Shown here: positions 1 to 8,974 of the stretch, piece by piece
How positions within the stretch are numbered: the first letter of the stretch is position 1
Layout of the letters: each line of letters opens with the position of its first letter
Assembly: GCF_003113495.2 (NCBI RefSeq)
Contig: NZ_CP084506.1
Coordinates: 3,100,001 to 3,164,000, forward strand
Reading direction: 5' to 3'
DNA length: 64,000 nucleotides
From: Edwardsiella tarda ATCC 15947 = NBRC 105688
GTDB lineage: Bacteria > Pseudomonadota > Gammaproteobacteria > Enterobacterales > Enterobacteriaceae
Made by a program: the position numbers and the translations under genes
The notes under the pieces: model-generated
Databases searched by the model: none
What the model was told of the DNA's origin: nothing
What the model saw: the letters and a program-made list of their open reading frames with translations, nothing else

Positions 1-340
1 CTGTGTCGAGGACACCAACGTCAGCCGCCAAATCCAGCCACTGCTGTTCTCCCTGCTACTGCGTAATCTGCTGGATAACGCCATCCGTTACAGCTCGGCA
101 GGCAGCCAGGTCACTCTGCGGCTGGATAGTCGCTGCCTCCAAGTGACAGACAACGGTAGCGGTGTCGATGACGAGGTACTACAGCGCCTGGGTGAGCGCT
201 TCTATCGCCCTCCCGGCCAGGAGAAAACCGGCAGCGGTCTGGGACTGTCCATTGTGCGCCAGATCGCGACCCTGCACGGTATGCGAGTTCAATTCGCCCA
301 TGCGCCGGGCGGCGGCTTCCAAGTCACCCTCCATTGGTAG
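1..340 (+). CDS. qseC: Sensor histidine kinase QseC, C-terminal fragment
   Basis: Only the last ~112 codons are present because the window begins inside the gene; the reading frame opens at base 2. The fragment is the HATPase_c ATP-binding domain of a membrane histidine kinase: N box NLLDNAIRYS, G1 box DNGSGV, F box GERFYRPPG and G2 box GSGLGLSIV are all visible, ending in LHW. The RFYRPPGQ and LHGM context is very close to E. coli QseC, which phosphorylates QseB. Family membership is certain; the QseC assignment rests on remembered similarity because the sensor half and the qseB neighbour lie outside the window. Confidence 0.85.
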   Translation, partial: CVEDTNVSRQIQPLLFSLLLRNLLDNAIRYSSAGSQVTLRLDSRCLQVTDNGSGVDDEVLQRLGERFYRPPGQEKTGSGLGLSIVRQIATLHGMRVQFAHAPGGGFQVTLHW

Positions 341-350
341 GCGCTGGCAC

Positions 351-1511
351 TTAGACCCAGCCCTGGCGACGGAAGGCATGCAATTGGGTGACAAACTGCT
401 GCATCTCCTGCGGCGTCCCCAACGTCAAGCGGTTCCAGTTGTTCAATGGCGGGAAGGGGCGCCCCACCAGGATGTGATGCTGTTTCATCCGCGCCTGGTA
501 ATCCGCGGCGTCCCCCTTCACTTGGTGGAAGATAAAGTTAGCCTGCGATGGTAGATAGGGCAGCTGCAACTCATCCAACGCCGCGCAGACGATCTGACGC
601 GCGAGATCGGTATTCTTGCGACTCTGCGCCACAAACGCCCGATCCTGTAGTGAGGCCAACGCGGCAACGGCGCCGGCGGTGTTGGTGTTATCCAGCGACA
701 TCAGCGCCTCGCTCTGTGCGGCTACCGCCGGTTGCGCCACACCATAACCGATGCGCAACCCCGCCAAGGCATACAATTTAGAGAAGGTGCGCGTCACCAA
801 CAGATTCTCATGCCCGGCCTGCACCAGTTCGATGGCGCTGCGAAACGCCGGATCGCTCACAAACTCGGCATAGGCCTCATCGATGACGAAGAACGTGTCC
901 GGCGGCGCCTGGGTGATCCACGCCGCCAACTGATCGGCGGGCGTGATGGTCGCCGTCGGGTTATTCGGGTTGCACAGATACACCAACGACAGCCCCTTGA
1001 AGTCACGCGTACGGCGTTGCATCTCTGCCAACGGGAAGGCCAGCTGTGCGTCCAACCCGATCTTAACCACCTCGACGCCCAACGGACGCAGATACAGTTC
1101 GGCATAATTAAAGGTGGGGTCCGGCACCACCAGCTGCACCGCCTTCCCCTGGCGCTGCGCCGCGAGCGCCTGAGACTGCAGCACGGCCTGGATACACTCC
1201 GAAGAGCCATTGCCTAGGGAAATATGTGCCGGCGTCAGCGCCAATGTCTCGGCCAACGCGGCGATCAACGCCTCGCGTGCCGCATCGGGATAACGGAACG
1301 CACCGGGCAACGCCGTCACGATGGCCTGCTGCGCCTGCGGCGACATGCCCAGAGCATTCTCATTGAAGTTTAAGGCCAGCGGATGGGCGGCATCTGGCGC
1401 GGCGAGCGGACGCTCGCCCGTCGCTTGCGCCCGAGCAAGGCCGAGCGGACCGGATAACGACAGGGCCCCGAACAGGGCAACGGAAGACTTGAGTAGCGTT
1501 CTACGATCCAT
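351..1511 (-). CDS. Tat-signal PLP-dependent aminotransferase, HisC-like
   Basis: Fold-type I PLP aminotransferase of the histidinol-phosphate aminotransferase group, 386 residues from the chosen start. That ATG follows AAGGAC by 9 bases; a longer in-frame start at 1595 would bury the signal peptide. The N-terminus carries a twin-arginine motif (DRRTLLK, residues 2-8), a hydrophobic stretch and an AQA cleavage site near residue 30, so export to the periplasm by Tat is inferred. Visible catalytic elements are NPNNPT (181-186), DEAY (~211-214), the Schiff-base lysine in TRTFSKLY (Lys245) and the phosphate-binding Arg in LRIGYG. The substrate cannot be deduced. It lies beside qseC and rlmG with no his genes nearby, so it is not the biosynthetic HisC. 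Confidence 0.85.
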   Translation of the reverse strand: MDRRTLLKSSVALFGALSLSGPLGLARAQATGERPLAAPDAAHPLALNFNENALGMSPQAQQAIVTALPGAFRYPDAAREALIAALAETLALTPAHISLGNGSSECIQAVLQSQALAAQRQGKAVQLVVPDPTFNYAELYLRPLGVEVVKIGLDAQLAFPLAEMQRRTRDFKGLSLVYLCNPNNPTATITPADQLAAWITQAPPDTFFVIDEAYAEFVSDPAFRSAIELVQAGHENLLVTRTFSKLYALAGLRIGYGVAQPAVAAQSEALMSLDNTNTAGAVAALASLQDRAFVAQSRKNTDLARQIVCAALDELQLPYLPSQANFIFHQVKGDAADYQARMKQHHILVGRPFPPLNNWNRLTLGTPQEMQQFVTQLHAFRRQGWV

Positions 1512-1672
1512 GGCAAAGTCCTTTTCGTGTCCGCCCCACGCCGTACGGTTAGCACGACGACGTGAAGCGGAAGAATTATCGGCAACGGTAGGCAAATAGC
1601 GCCGCTACGCAGCATAGCGTAAAAACATATCGCTACCAATAATTATGCACAAAAAGTGACTTTATATTTCAT

Positions 1673-2830
1673 TTACCGTGGTGTGTTAGCCGTTTTCACT
1701 GCCTTGAGCACCACGAACTTACGGTTCATGCCCAAGGTGGTGCAATTGCCGAACAAACGACGCAGTTTCTGGTAGTAATCCAAGTGACGATTCCCGACGA
1801 TATACAACACTCCGTTGCGTTTCAGGCAACGTCGCGCGGCGACGAACATATCCCAGGCCACCTGATCGGTGATGGAGTGCTGCTGATGAAACGGTGGGTT
1901 ACACAGCACCGCATCTAACGAGCCGCCTTCACGGCCAGCGAGACCATTGCCGACCCAGAACTCACTGCGCTCCAGGTCCTGTGGGCGGTTGTGCTGCACA
2001 TTAAGATGGGACGAGGCCACCGCCATATAGGACTCATCGGCGAACAGCACCCGCGCCTGCGGGCAACGGTGCAATACCATCAACCCTAACACCCCATTAC
2101 CACACCCCAGATCGGCCACCTCACCCTGTAGATCCTCCGGTAGGTGTTGCAGGAAAAAGCGGGCACCAATATCGAGGCCGGTACGAGAGAACACCCCTGC
2201 ATGGTTATGCATCATGTAGTCCGTCTCATCCAACGGCCAAACGGTGGTCGCCGGCGCCGGTGTCGGCTGACGCGGCGCTACCTGGCAATGGATCAGGCGT
2301 GCCTTCTTCCAAGCCAATGAGGTATGCGTATCCCCCAGGATCGACTCAAACAGCTGTAGCGTCGAGGTGTGGATGTCGCGCGCCTTCGCCGCGGCAATAA
2401 TCTGCGTTTCCGGTGTCACCACCGCGCGTAGCGCATGCAGCTGCTGTTCCAACAGCGCCAGCATCTTAGGCAGCTTGATCACCACCAGTCCCGGAGCGTC
2501 GGGCAAGGCGCTCAGGCTGTCCAACAGGGTCACCGCCTCTTCATCCAGCCCATTGAGCTGTAAGTTATGGCGCGTCGCCAGCTGGCTAACATAGGAGTCA
2601 CTCACGGAATAGGGACGCCACGCATGCAGGGCACAGGCCAATGCCCCGAAGGCATCGTTGAAAATGATCACCGGACGCCCCTGCGCCTTGGTCAGATCGA
2701 TCTGTTGCAGTAGATACTCGTCCGCGGCCTCCCAAGCCTGTAGGGACGGATCGTCTGACTGACGGGGAAAACGCTCCAGCGTCAGGTCGGTGATGGCCGG
2801 ACAACCGGCGCTGGATTCGAGTTGGCTCAT
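1673..2830 (-). CDS. rlmG: 23S rRNA (guanine-N2)-methyltransferase RlmG
   Basis: SAM-dependent methyltransferase of 385 residues that, in E. coli, modifies G1835 of 23S rRNA. The second half shows the SAM-binding motif [10 protein letters not shown] and the catalytic CNPPFHQQH motif typical of N2-guanine methyltransferases; the first half is the degenerate N-terminal domain seen in RlmG and RsmC. The ATG at 2830 follows GGAGG and gives a length close to the E. coli protein (~378). An upstream in-frame ATG at 2875 would run through the divergent promoter and is less likely. It diverges from ygjP as in E. coli. Confidence 0.93.
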   Translation of the reverse strand: MSQLESSAGCPAITDLTLERFPRQSDDPSLQAWEAADEYLLQQIDLTKAQGRPVIIFNDAFGALACALHAWRPYSVSDSYVSQLATRHNLQLNGLDEEAVTLLDSLSALPDAPGLVVIKLPKMLALLEQQLHALRAVVTPETQIIAAAKARDIHTSTLQLFESILGDTHTSLAWKKARLIHCQVAPRQPTPAPATTVWPLDETDYMMHNHAGVFSRTGLDIGARFFLQHLPEDLQGEVADLGCGNGVLGLMVLHRCPQARVLFADESYMAVASSHLNVQHNRPQDLERSEFWVGNGLAGREGGSLDAVLCNPPFHQQHSITDQVAWDMFVAARRCLKRNGVLYIVGNRHLDYYQKLRRLFGNCTTLGMNRKFVVLKAVKTANTPR

Positions 2831-2869
2831 CGCCCCTCCGCAAAATCGCCCGCCGACGGCGGGCATCAA

Positions 2870-2891
2870 GTACAATAGTCCACTATTGTAC
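2870..2891. promoter_or_regulatory. Symmetric divergent promoter/operator between rlmG and ygjP
   Basis: A perfect inverted repeat has 9-base arms (2870-2878 and 2883-2891) around a 4-base centre. Each arm contains TACAAT in its own reading direction, so the palindrome offers a -10-like hexamer to both strands. The forward copy sits 36 bases before the ygjP ATG. No good -35 hexamer is obvious. Whether it is a pair of face-to-face promoters, a repressor site or both is inference. Confidence 0.5.
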
Positions 2892-2906
2892 CTGAAGGAG
2901 GGCGAA

Positions 2907-3410
2907 ATGACGTCCCTGAGTTACCTTGCCGGTTATCCGGAACCCCTGCTGGCACAGGTGCGCACCCTGATCGAGCAACGCCGCCTGGCACAGACACTGC
3001 GGCAACGTTATCCCCAGCGCCACGACATCACGACCGATCGCGCCCTGTATACCTATGTCATGGCGCTCAAGAACCGCTATTTGCGTAACGCCTCCCCGCT
3101 CAGCCGGGTGCAGTACGATAGCCGTATCCAGGTGATCCAGCAGGCGCTGGGATTACACAGCGCCATCTCTCGCGTACAAGGTAGTCGTCTGAAGGCCAAG
3201 GCGGAGATCCGCATCGCCACGCTATTTCGTCAGGCCCCTGAACCCTTGTTGCGCATGATCGTGGTACATGAGTTGGCCCATCTACGCGAGAAAAACCACG
3301 ATAAGGCGTTCTACAGTCTCTGTTGCCATATGGAGCCGGACTACCACCAGTTAGAGTTCGACGCTCGCCTCTACCTCACCTGCCTTGATGTTGAGGGAGA
3401 CGTATATTGA
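2907..3410 (+). CDS. ygjP: YgjP family zinc-dependent hydrolase (DUF45)
   Basis: 167 residues, the same length as E. coli YgjP (UpfP). The HELAH motif near residue 122 followed by a downstream His is the gluzincin-like metal-binding signature of the DUF45/WLM peptidase family; the cellular substrate is not established. The ATG at 2907 follows AAGGAGGG; the frame is open further upstream but that stretch overlaps the divergent rlmG start. It is probably transcribed from the palindromic promoter, and ygjR follows 55 bases downstream. Confidence 0.9.
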   Translation: MTSLSYLAGYPEPLLAQVRTLIEQRRLAQTLRQRYPQRHDITTDRALYTYVMALKNRYLRNASPLSRVQYDSRIQVIQQALGLHSAISRVQGSRLKAKAEIRIATLFRQAPEPLLRMIVVHELAHLREKNHDKAFYSLCCHMEPDYHQLEFDARLYLTCLDVEGDVY

Positions 3411-3465
3411 TCGCGTAATGAATATGCTAGCCTGATGGATAATTTTTATCCTTAGGGAGACTGCC

Positions 3466-4446
3466 ATGATCCGCCTCGCCATCATCGGAACCAACTGGAT
3501 TACCCGGCGTTTTGTCGATGCTGCCCTATCTTGTGGCCAGTACCGCCTCAGCGCCGTCTACTCACGCAGCCTGGAGCAGGCCAGCGCCTTCGCCGCCGAC
3601 TACGGAGCGACATGCTGCTTCGACAGTCTCGAGGCGTTAGCCCGTAGCGACGAAGTCGATGCCGTCTACGTCGCCAGTCCCAACGCCCTACACTGCCCGC
3701 AGACCTTGCTGATGCTGAGCCACGGTAAGCATGTCATCTGCGAGAAACCGCTCGCCTCGAACTACGCCGAGGCACAACGTGCCTTTGATTGCGCGCGCGC
3801 CAATGGCGTGGTGCTGTTTGAGGCTTTCAAGACCGCCTATCTGCCCAACTTCGAGGTGGTACACCGCACGCTGCCACGCCTCGGTCGCCTGCGTAAGGCG
3901 TTCCTCAACTACTGTCAGTACTCCTCGCGCTATCCACGCTATCTGAATGGCGAGAATCCGAATACCTTTAACCCGGCGTTTTCCAATGGCTCCATCATGG
4001 ACATTGGCTTCTACTGCCTGGCCAGCGGCGTCGCGCTCTTTGGTGAACCGCAACGGATCAGTGCCGGAGCCACGCTACTGGAATCGGGCGTCGATGCCCA
4101 CGGTCACGTCGTCATGAACTATCCCGGCTTCGAAGCCTTGCTGTTCCACTCCAAAGTCAGCGATTCGGCGCTAGCCAGCGAGATCCAGGGAGAAGAGGGC
4201 AGCCTGGTGATCGAGCACCTGTCCCAATGCCAGCGAGTCACGCTCATACCGCGCGGCGGCGTCGCGCAGGAGATCGGCGTGTGGCAGGGTGAAAATACCA
4301 TGGAGTATGAGGCGCAGCACTTCGCCCGCCTGATCCGTGAGGGCAACGTCTCCCACGCCGGCGTCGCGCGTGCCCTCTGCACCGCCCGCCTGCTGGATGA
4401 GATCCGCCGCCAGACCGGTGTAGTCTTCCCCGCCGATCACGCCTGA
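3466..4446 (+). CDS. ygjR: Gfo/Idh/MocA family oxidoreductase YgjR
   Basis: 326-residue NAD(P)-dependent oxidoreductase. The N-terminal Rossmann fold begins IRLAIIGTNWITRRF, and the family hallmark CEKPLASNYAEA is present near residue 90, followed by the C-terminal alpha/beta substrate domain. The substrate, probably a sugar derivative, is unknown for E. coli YgjR as well. The start follows GGGAGA. The ygjP-ygjR-alx order is that of E. coli, but ygjQ, which separates ygjP and ygjR there, is absent. Confidence 0.9.
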   Translation: MIRLAIIGTNWITRRFVDAALSCGQYRLSAVYSRSLEQASAFAADYGATCCFDSLEALARSDEVDAVYVASPNALHCPQTLLMLSHGKHVICEKPLASNYAEAQRAFDCARANGVVLFEAFKTAYLPNFEVVHRTLPRLGRLRKAFLNYCQYSSRYPRYLNGENPNTFNPAFSNGSIMDIGFYCLASGVALFGEPQRISAGATLLESGVDAHGHVVMNYPGFEALLFHSKVSDSALASEIQGEEGSLVIEHLSQCQRVTLIPRGGVAQEIGVWQGENTMEYEAQHFARLIREGNVSHAGVARALCTARLLDEIRRQTGVVFPADHA

Positions 4447-4451
4447 CGACA

Positions 4452-4507
4452 CGGGGCCACTAGCGGCGCCCGTGACGGGTACTGTGCGCCTGTGGCCCCG
4501 ATTTTTT
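4452..4507 (+). terminator. Intrinsic terminator of ygjR overlapping the permease 3' end
   Basis: CGGGGCCAC (4452-4460) pairs with GTGGCCCCG (4492-4500) and is followed by six Ts (4502-4507). A smaller inner GGCGC/GCGCC pairing extends the structure. The hairpin covers the last codons of the opposing permease gene, so the two convergent genes share sequence. Confidence 0.75.
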
Positions 4508-5377
4508 GATGCTGATCGCCGCCAACGCTAACACGATCAAGACGATTCCGCTGCCCTCCACCGGCCCCGGATTCTCCCCCAGCAGCCACCAGGAAAACAG
4601 CACGCCACAGACCGGTACCGCCAACGTACTCAGGCTGGCTATCCCGGCGGGTAGGCTCTTCAATACGAACAACCACAGGCTCCACGCCAATGCCGTTGCC
4701 AGAATGGCGCTATAGGCCAATGCCCAAAATACATAGGGTTGCCAATCCACGCTACGCTGCGGAACCAGCCAAGCCACGACACTCATCACCACGGCGGCGT
4801 ACAGCATCTGCCAGGTGGTCAACGCCAACAAATCGATGCCGGGATAACGGGCGTACATGCGTTTCGCGACAATCGCACTCGCGCCCCAGCTGATCCCCGA
4901 GAGTACCGCCAGCAATGCGCTCTGCAATGAAGAGAAATCCAGGCGCCAAGGTTGCAACACCAAGAGTAGACCGACGGCGGCGACCACAATCGCGCCATAC
5001 TGCAACCGGCGCATCCGCTCGCCCAGAAACAGGGCTGCCATGATCACCACCCAAAACGGCATGGTGTAACTGAGGATCGCGACCTTGCCGGCACCACCGC
5101 TCATCAACGCCCACTGTGCCAAACCGACCATACCGCATGTCTGTAGCAACGCGATGGCCAGGGTGTAGCCAAACGGCGTCGGCCGCATGCCACGTCCACG
5201 CAGGCGCAGCACCAGCAATAGCAACAGCGCGCCGCAGATACACCGCAACGCAGTGAAGTCGAAGGCGCCGATATACAGCGTCACCTGCTTCATCGCAATC
5301 CAGCTGTAGCTCCAGATCAACGTCAGAGCGATCAGGCCACCGATCGCCAGGGGGTTAGTTTTTCTTGCAACTGCCAT
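4460..5377 (-). CDS. EamA/DMT-family inner-membrane permease
   Basis: 305 residues with about ten hydrophobic segments arranged as two EamA repeats, typical of the drug/metabolite transporter superfamily; a basic tail follows the last helix. The first repeat begins [17 protein letters not shown], a common EamA opening. The substrate cannot be predicted. The gene is not between ygjR and alx in E. coli as I remember it, so it looks like a lineage-specific insertion, although its GC content and codon use resemble its neighbours. It is divergent from alx, and its last codons form the ygjR terminator hairpin. Confidence 0.85.
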   Translation of the reverse strand: MAVARKTNPLAIGGLIALTLIWSYSWIAMKQVTLYIGAFDFTALRCICGALLLLLVLRLRGRGMRPTPFGYTLAIALLQTCGMVGLAQWALMSGGAGKVAILSYTMPFWVVIMAALFLGERMRRLQYGAIVVAAVGLLLVLQPWRLDFSSLQSALLAVLSGISWGASAIVAKRMYARYPGIDLLALTTWQMLYAAVVMSVVAWLVPQRSVDWQPYVFWALAYSAILATALAWSLWLFVLKSLPAGIASLSTLAVPVCGVLFSWWLLGENPGPVEGSGIVLIVLALAAISIKKSGPQAHSTRHGRR

Positions 5378-5569
5378 GACATCGCCACCGTTCTGCTTAT
5401 CTCTTCAATTAACGGCTCACTATAACGGCTTCAGCCCCGTGTTGCATGGCTGCAACCGGCATTGCTTATGCCATCTTGATCTGAATAACGCCGTTCTGAT
5501 AGCTAAGTATCGCGTATGACGCTGGACAGGGATTGACCGCTGACACATTTTGCATTATTTTCTGCGCAG

Positions 5570-5705
5570 CAAAGGGGAGTAACTTCTAATTTGCCGGTTA
5601 ATCGTCATTACGGTGCGTAACTGCACCCGGTTACCGGGCAACCTCATCGGCTCCCGCCGATGACTGCGTTGTAAGTGAGACCTTGCCGGAAGGCGAGGTG
5701 TCTGC
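5570..5705 (+). ncRNA. yybP-ykoY (Mn2+/pH-responsive) leader of alx, PRE/SraF type
   Basis: The leader opens with GGGGAGTAA (from 5574), contains stem-loops CCCGGTTACCGGG and CATCGGCTCCCGCCGATG, and reaches the conserved GAGACCTTGCC block (5677-5687). This forms a hairpin with GGCGAGGT after a GGAA loop. These are the conserved features of the yybP-ykoY RNA; in E. coli the same position holds the PRE element (SraF), which raises alx translation in alkali and responds to manganese. Boundaries are approximate. The start of alx lies ~77 bases beyond the end of the motif. Confidence 0.85.
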
Positions 5706-5782
5706 AATGCATGGTTAATAAATGCACAGCCGCGGTTCGCCTTCCGACACCATCGGCCGATTAACCATTAAAGGATTCTTCC

Positions 5783-6751
5783 ATGCTCAACTCTGTCGGC
5801 ACCCCGTGGTTGTGGGGGAGCTTCGCCCTGATCATCGTCATCATGCTGGCCATCGACCTGCTATTGCAGGGTCGCCGTGGCGCTCAGGCCATGACCATGC
5901 GCCAAGCCGCCGCCTGGTCGCTGGTCTGGGTCAGCTTGGCTCTACTGTTTAACGCCGGTCTATGGCTCTACCTCAGTGAAACGTTGGGGCGTGAGGTCGC
6001 CGACCAACAGGCGCTGGCCTTCCTCACGGGTTACCTGATCGAGAAGGCGCTGGCGGTCGATAACGTCTTCGTCTGGTTGATGCTGTTCAGCTACTTCGCG
6101 GTACCGGCCAGCATGCAACGCCGGGTATTGGTCTATGGCGTATTGGGCGCCATCATCTTGCGTACCGTGATGATCTTCGCCGGTAGCTGGCTGGTGACTC
6201 AATTCCAGTGGATCTTGTATCTGTTTGGCGCATTCCTGCTGTTCACCGGTATCAAGATGGCCATGAGCCATGACGACGAGGGTGACCTCGGCGATCGTCC
6301 ACTGGTACGTTGGTTACGCCGCCATCTACGCATGACCGACCGTATCGAGAGTGAGCACTTCTTCACTCGCCGCAATGGGGTGTTATTCGCGACACCGCTG
6401 CTGCTGGTTCTAATCCTGGTCGAGTTGAGCGACGTGATCTTCGCCGTCGATAGCATCCCGGCGATCTTTGCCGTGACCACCGACCCGTTCCTGGTGCTCA
6501 CCTCCAACCTCTTCGCCATCCTCGGCCTGCGCGCCATGTATTTTCTACTGGCCGGCGTCGCCGAACGCTTCTCCCTGCTGAAGTATGGCTTGGCGGCGAT
6601 CCTGACCTTCATTGGGATCAAGATGCTGATCATCGACTTCTATCACATTCCGATCGCCGTCTCGTTGGCGACCGTTGCCGGGATCCTGGCGCTGACCCTG
6701 CTGATCAACGCCTGGGTTAACCATCGTCGCGCAACGCGTTCCCCCCGCTGA
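5783..6751 (+). CDS. alx: TerC-family membrane protein Alx
   Basis: 322-residue inner-membrane protein with about nine transmembrane segments of the TerC family, linked in E. coli to manganese export and induction at high pH. Family hallmarks seen are the acidic membrane motifs [12 protein letters not shown] (first half) and [14 protein letters not shown] (second half), thought to handle metal. The start follows AAAGGA by 8 bases. The riboswitch-like leader upstream implies translational control by pH and Mn2+. sstT follows on the same strand after ~350 bases. Confidence 0.95.
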   Translation: MLNSVGTPWLWGSFALIIVIMLAIDLLLQGRRGAQAMTMRQAAAWSLVWVSLALLFNAGLWLYLSETLGREVADQQALAFLTGYLIEKALAVDNVFVWLMLFSYFAVPASMQRRVLVYGVLGAIILRTVMIFAGSWLVTQFQWILYLFGAFLLFTGIKMAMSHDDEGDLGDRPLVRWLRRHLRMTDRIESEHFFTRRNGVLFATPLLLVLILVELSDVIFAVDSIPAIFAVTTDPFLVLTSNLFAILGLRAMYFLLAGVAERFSLLKYGLAAILTFIGIKMLIIDFYHIPIAVSLATVAGILALTLLINAWVNHRRATRSPR

Positions 6752-7099
6752 TGGCCGATGCTCCGGTGTGCTACGCCGGAGCGTTTCCCCCGCCAAACCC
6801 ACTGCCTTTCACCATAATGAAATAGAGTAATAGTTGGTTATTGCTATTTTTTTAGTTTCTTATCCTGACACCTGTTTTTGCCGATGTGAGCGAGGTTGGC
6901 TTTTTTGCGCACCTTTTCACAAATTAGTGAAAAAAATACATTAAAAGTAATTTTTTTGTTAATTTTCGACGGCGCCAGCAGAATTTTATAAATTCGTCGT
7001 TCCCTATTGAGTCGATTTCCCTATACTGGGGTAGCAAACACATTTAGTTACAGGTTGCCAGAGAGGCAATCCAAAAATATAACAAGTAGGTAATCGATT
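6752..7099. other. alx-sstT intergenic region, no gene
   Basis: No coding potential is seen. A GC-rich imperfect hairpin just after alx (GCTCCGGTG...CGCCGGAGC, ~6760-6782) is a weak terminator candidate. The rest is AT-rich and contains the repeat TTTTCAC-N6-GTGAAAA (6914-6933). The sstT promoter and leader must lie here; in E. coli sstT mRNA is a GcvB sRNA target, but I cannot confirm that site. Confidence 0.5.
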
Positions 7100-8341
7100 A
7101 TGGAAAGACAATCCGGGTTTATGCGCTTTATCCTGCGCGGTAGTCTCGTCGGGCAAATCATGGTGGGGCTCATCTTGGGCATCGCACTGGCCTCCTTCTC
7201 CCCCTCTGCGGCCGTCGCCGCCGGTCTGCTGGGGACGTTGTTCGTCAGTGCGCTGAAGGCCGTCGCGCCGGTGCTAGTCTTCATTCTCGTCGCCGCCTCC
7301 ATCGCCAATCACCGCAAAGGGCAGAAGACCAATATGCGTCCCATCGTGCTGCTGTATCTGCTCGGGACGTTTGCTGCCGCGTTGGTCGCGGTAGTCATGA
7401 GTTTCCTCTTCCCCTCCGAGCTGGCGTTGGTCGGGCACAACAACGATATCACCCCGCCGGGTGGCATCGTCGAGGTCATCCAGACGCTGCTGCTGAATGT
7501 GGTGGATAACCCCTTCCGCGCGCTGGCTAACGGCAACTTCATCGGGATCTTGGCCTGGGCCATCGGCCTGGGGGTGGCGTTACGCCATGCTTCCGATACC
7601 ACCAAACGCGTGGTCGGCGATCTCTCCTATGGCGTGACCTTTATCGTCCGCGTCGTGATCCGCTTCGCCCCATTGGGTATCTTCGGCTTAGTCGCCTCCA
7701 CCCTGGCCGAAACGGGCTTCGATGCGCTGTGGGGCTATGCCCACTTGCTGATGGTCTTGGTCGGCGCCATGCTGATGGTCGCACTGGTGCTCAATCCCCT
7801 GATCGTCTTCTGGAAGATCCGCCGCAACCCCTATCCGCTGGTCTTCACCTGCCTGCGCGAAAGCGGCCTGACCGCCTTCTTTACGCGCAGCTCTGCCGCC
7901 AATATCCCGGTGAACATGGAGCTGTGTAAGAAGCTCAAGCTGAACGAGGATACCTATTCCGTTTCCATTCCGCTGGGGGCCACCATTAACATGGCGGGGG
8001 CCGCGATCACCATCACCGTATTGACGCTAGCCGCGGCATATACGCTGGGCATCACCGTCGATCTGCCGACCGCGTTACTGCTGAGCTTGGTCGCGGCGAT
8101 CTGTGCCTGCGGCGCCTCCGGGGTCGCGGGCGGCTCACTGCTGCTGATCCCACTGGCGTGCAGCCTGTTCGGCATCAGTAACGATGTCGCCATGCAGGTC
8201 GTCGCCGTCGGCTTTATCATCGGCGTATTGCAGGACTCCTGTGAGACCGCGCTTAACTCCTCCACCGACGTGCTGTTTACTGCGGCGGCCTGCCAGGCGG
8301 CCGAGGCCCCTGCGGGTCAAACCTCCGCCGAGTTGAGTTAA
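7100..8341 (+). CDS. sstT: Serine/threonine:Na+ symporter SstT
   Basis: 413-residue DAACS (glutamate-transporter-fold) family protein importing L-serine and L-threonine with sodium. Typical signatures are [12 protein letters not shown] near residue 270, the substrate/Na+ loop [11 protein letters not shown], and [15 protein letters not shown] in the second hairpin region. Eight helices plus two re-entrant loops are consistent with the family. It is preceded by AGGTAA and followed by a strong terminator. The alx-sstT-ygjV neighbourhood matches E. coli. Confidence 0.96.
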   Translation: MERQSGFMRFILRGSLVGQIMVGLILGIALASFSPSAAVAAGLLGTLFVSALKAVAPVLVFILVAASIANHRKGQKTNMRPIVLLYLLGTFAAALVAVVMSFLFPSELALVGHNNDITPPGGIVEVIQTLLLNVVDNPFRALANGNFIGILAWAIGLGVALRHASDTTKRVVGDLSYGVTFIVRVVIRFAPLGIFGLVASTLAETGFDALWGYAHLLMVLVGAMLMVALVLNPLIVFWKIRRNPYPLVFTCLRESGLTAFFTRSSAANIPVNMELCKKLKLNEDTYSVSIPLGATINMAGAAITITVLTLAAAYTLGITVDLPTALLLSLVAAICACGASGVAGGSLLLIPLACSLFGISNDVAMQVVAVGFIIGVLQDSCETALNSSTDVLFTAAACQAAEAPAGQTSAELS

Positions 8342-8358
8342 CCGCCAGCCATATCGAC

Positions 8359-8384
8359 AACGGGCGCCAATGGCGCCCGTTTTT
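8359..8384. terminator. Terminator between sstT and ygjV
   Basis: Eleven-base stem AACGGGCGCCA/TGGCGCCCGTT around a single base, followed by Ts on the plus strand. It lies five bases from the ygjV stop, so it may also serve ygjV, although a U-tract is only clear for sstT. Confidence 0.8.
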
Positions 8385-8388
8385 CGCT

Positions 8389-8913
8389 TTACTCGCTGCG
8401 GAAAGGGTCGATACCACGCCGCTGCATGCGGTAAAAACGCACGATGTTATAACCATTGACCAAGAGAAAGCTCCCCTCGATCAGTGACCCCCCTAGCGAT
8501 CCCAGCCACAGATTATGGATCACCCAACAGGCGGTCGAGCACCACATCACACAGCGCGTCGTCAAACCACGGCAACGGAAGAGTGCCCAAGTACTGGCGA
8601 TGGTGCCGACGATCGGCAGCACTTCCAGCGGATGCTGCAACTCGCCGACCCCCAGCACCAAGGTCAGTACGATGAACAGAACCATCACCCACAGGTTACG
8701 CGTACGCGTTGCGACGACCGAACGGATCGCATTCAACTCGGCACTCATACCGGCGGTACTGGCCCCCATCAGGAAAAAATGCACACCGATGATGGAACTG
8801 TACAAGGCTAATTGCAGGCGAAAACGGCGCTCGTCACGATTAAAGAAGGTCGTGATACCGACCAGAAAGGCGACAACGCCCACCCCCTGGGCAAACAGAT
8901 ACGCACTGTTCAT
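8389..8913 (-). CDS. ygjV: YgjV family inner-membrane protein
   Basis: 174 residues with four to six hydrophobic segments, matching the YgjV family of Imp-YgjV inner-membrane proteins (E. coli protein ~183 residues). No catalytic motif is visible and the function is unknown. The start follows AAGGAATCAGGA. It lies convergent to sstT and downstream of uxaA on the same strand with a ~60-base gap, as in E. coli where it neighbours the uxa genes; a link with hexuronates is not shown. Confidence 0.85.
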   Translation of the reverse strand: MNSAYLFAQGVGVVAFLVGITTFFNRDERRFRLQLALYSSIIGVHFFLMGASTAGMSAELNAIRSVVATRTRNLWVMVLFIVLTLVLGVGELQHPLEVLPIVGTIASTWALFRCRGLTTRCVMWCSTACWVIHNLWLGSLGGSLIEGSFLLVNGYNIVRFYRMQRRGIDPFRSE

Positions 8914-8974
8914 GTCCTGATTCCTTCAGGATGGAAGGCGCCCTACGGCGCCCCTGGCGACACGTGATGACCCA

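Noticed and set aside
5722..5952. Short frame overlapping the start of alx
   Set aside because: Its translation is an out-of-frame shadow of alx after the first ~20 codons. Retained only as a possible leader effect, not as a gene.
8932..8957. GGCGCC-rich hairpin between ygjV and uxaA considered as uxaA terminator
   Set aside because: Short stem and no T-run on the minus strand; the structure is probably not an intrinsic terminator.
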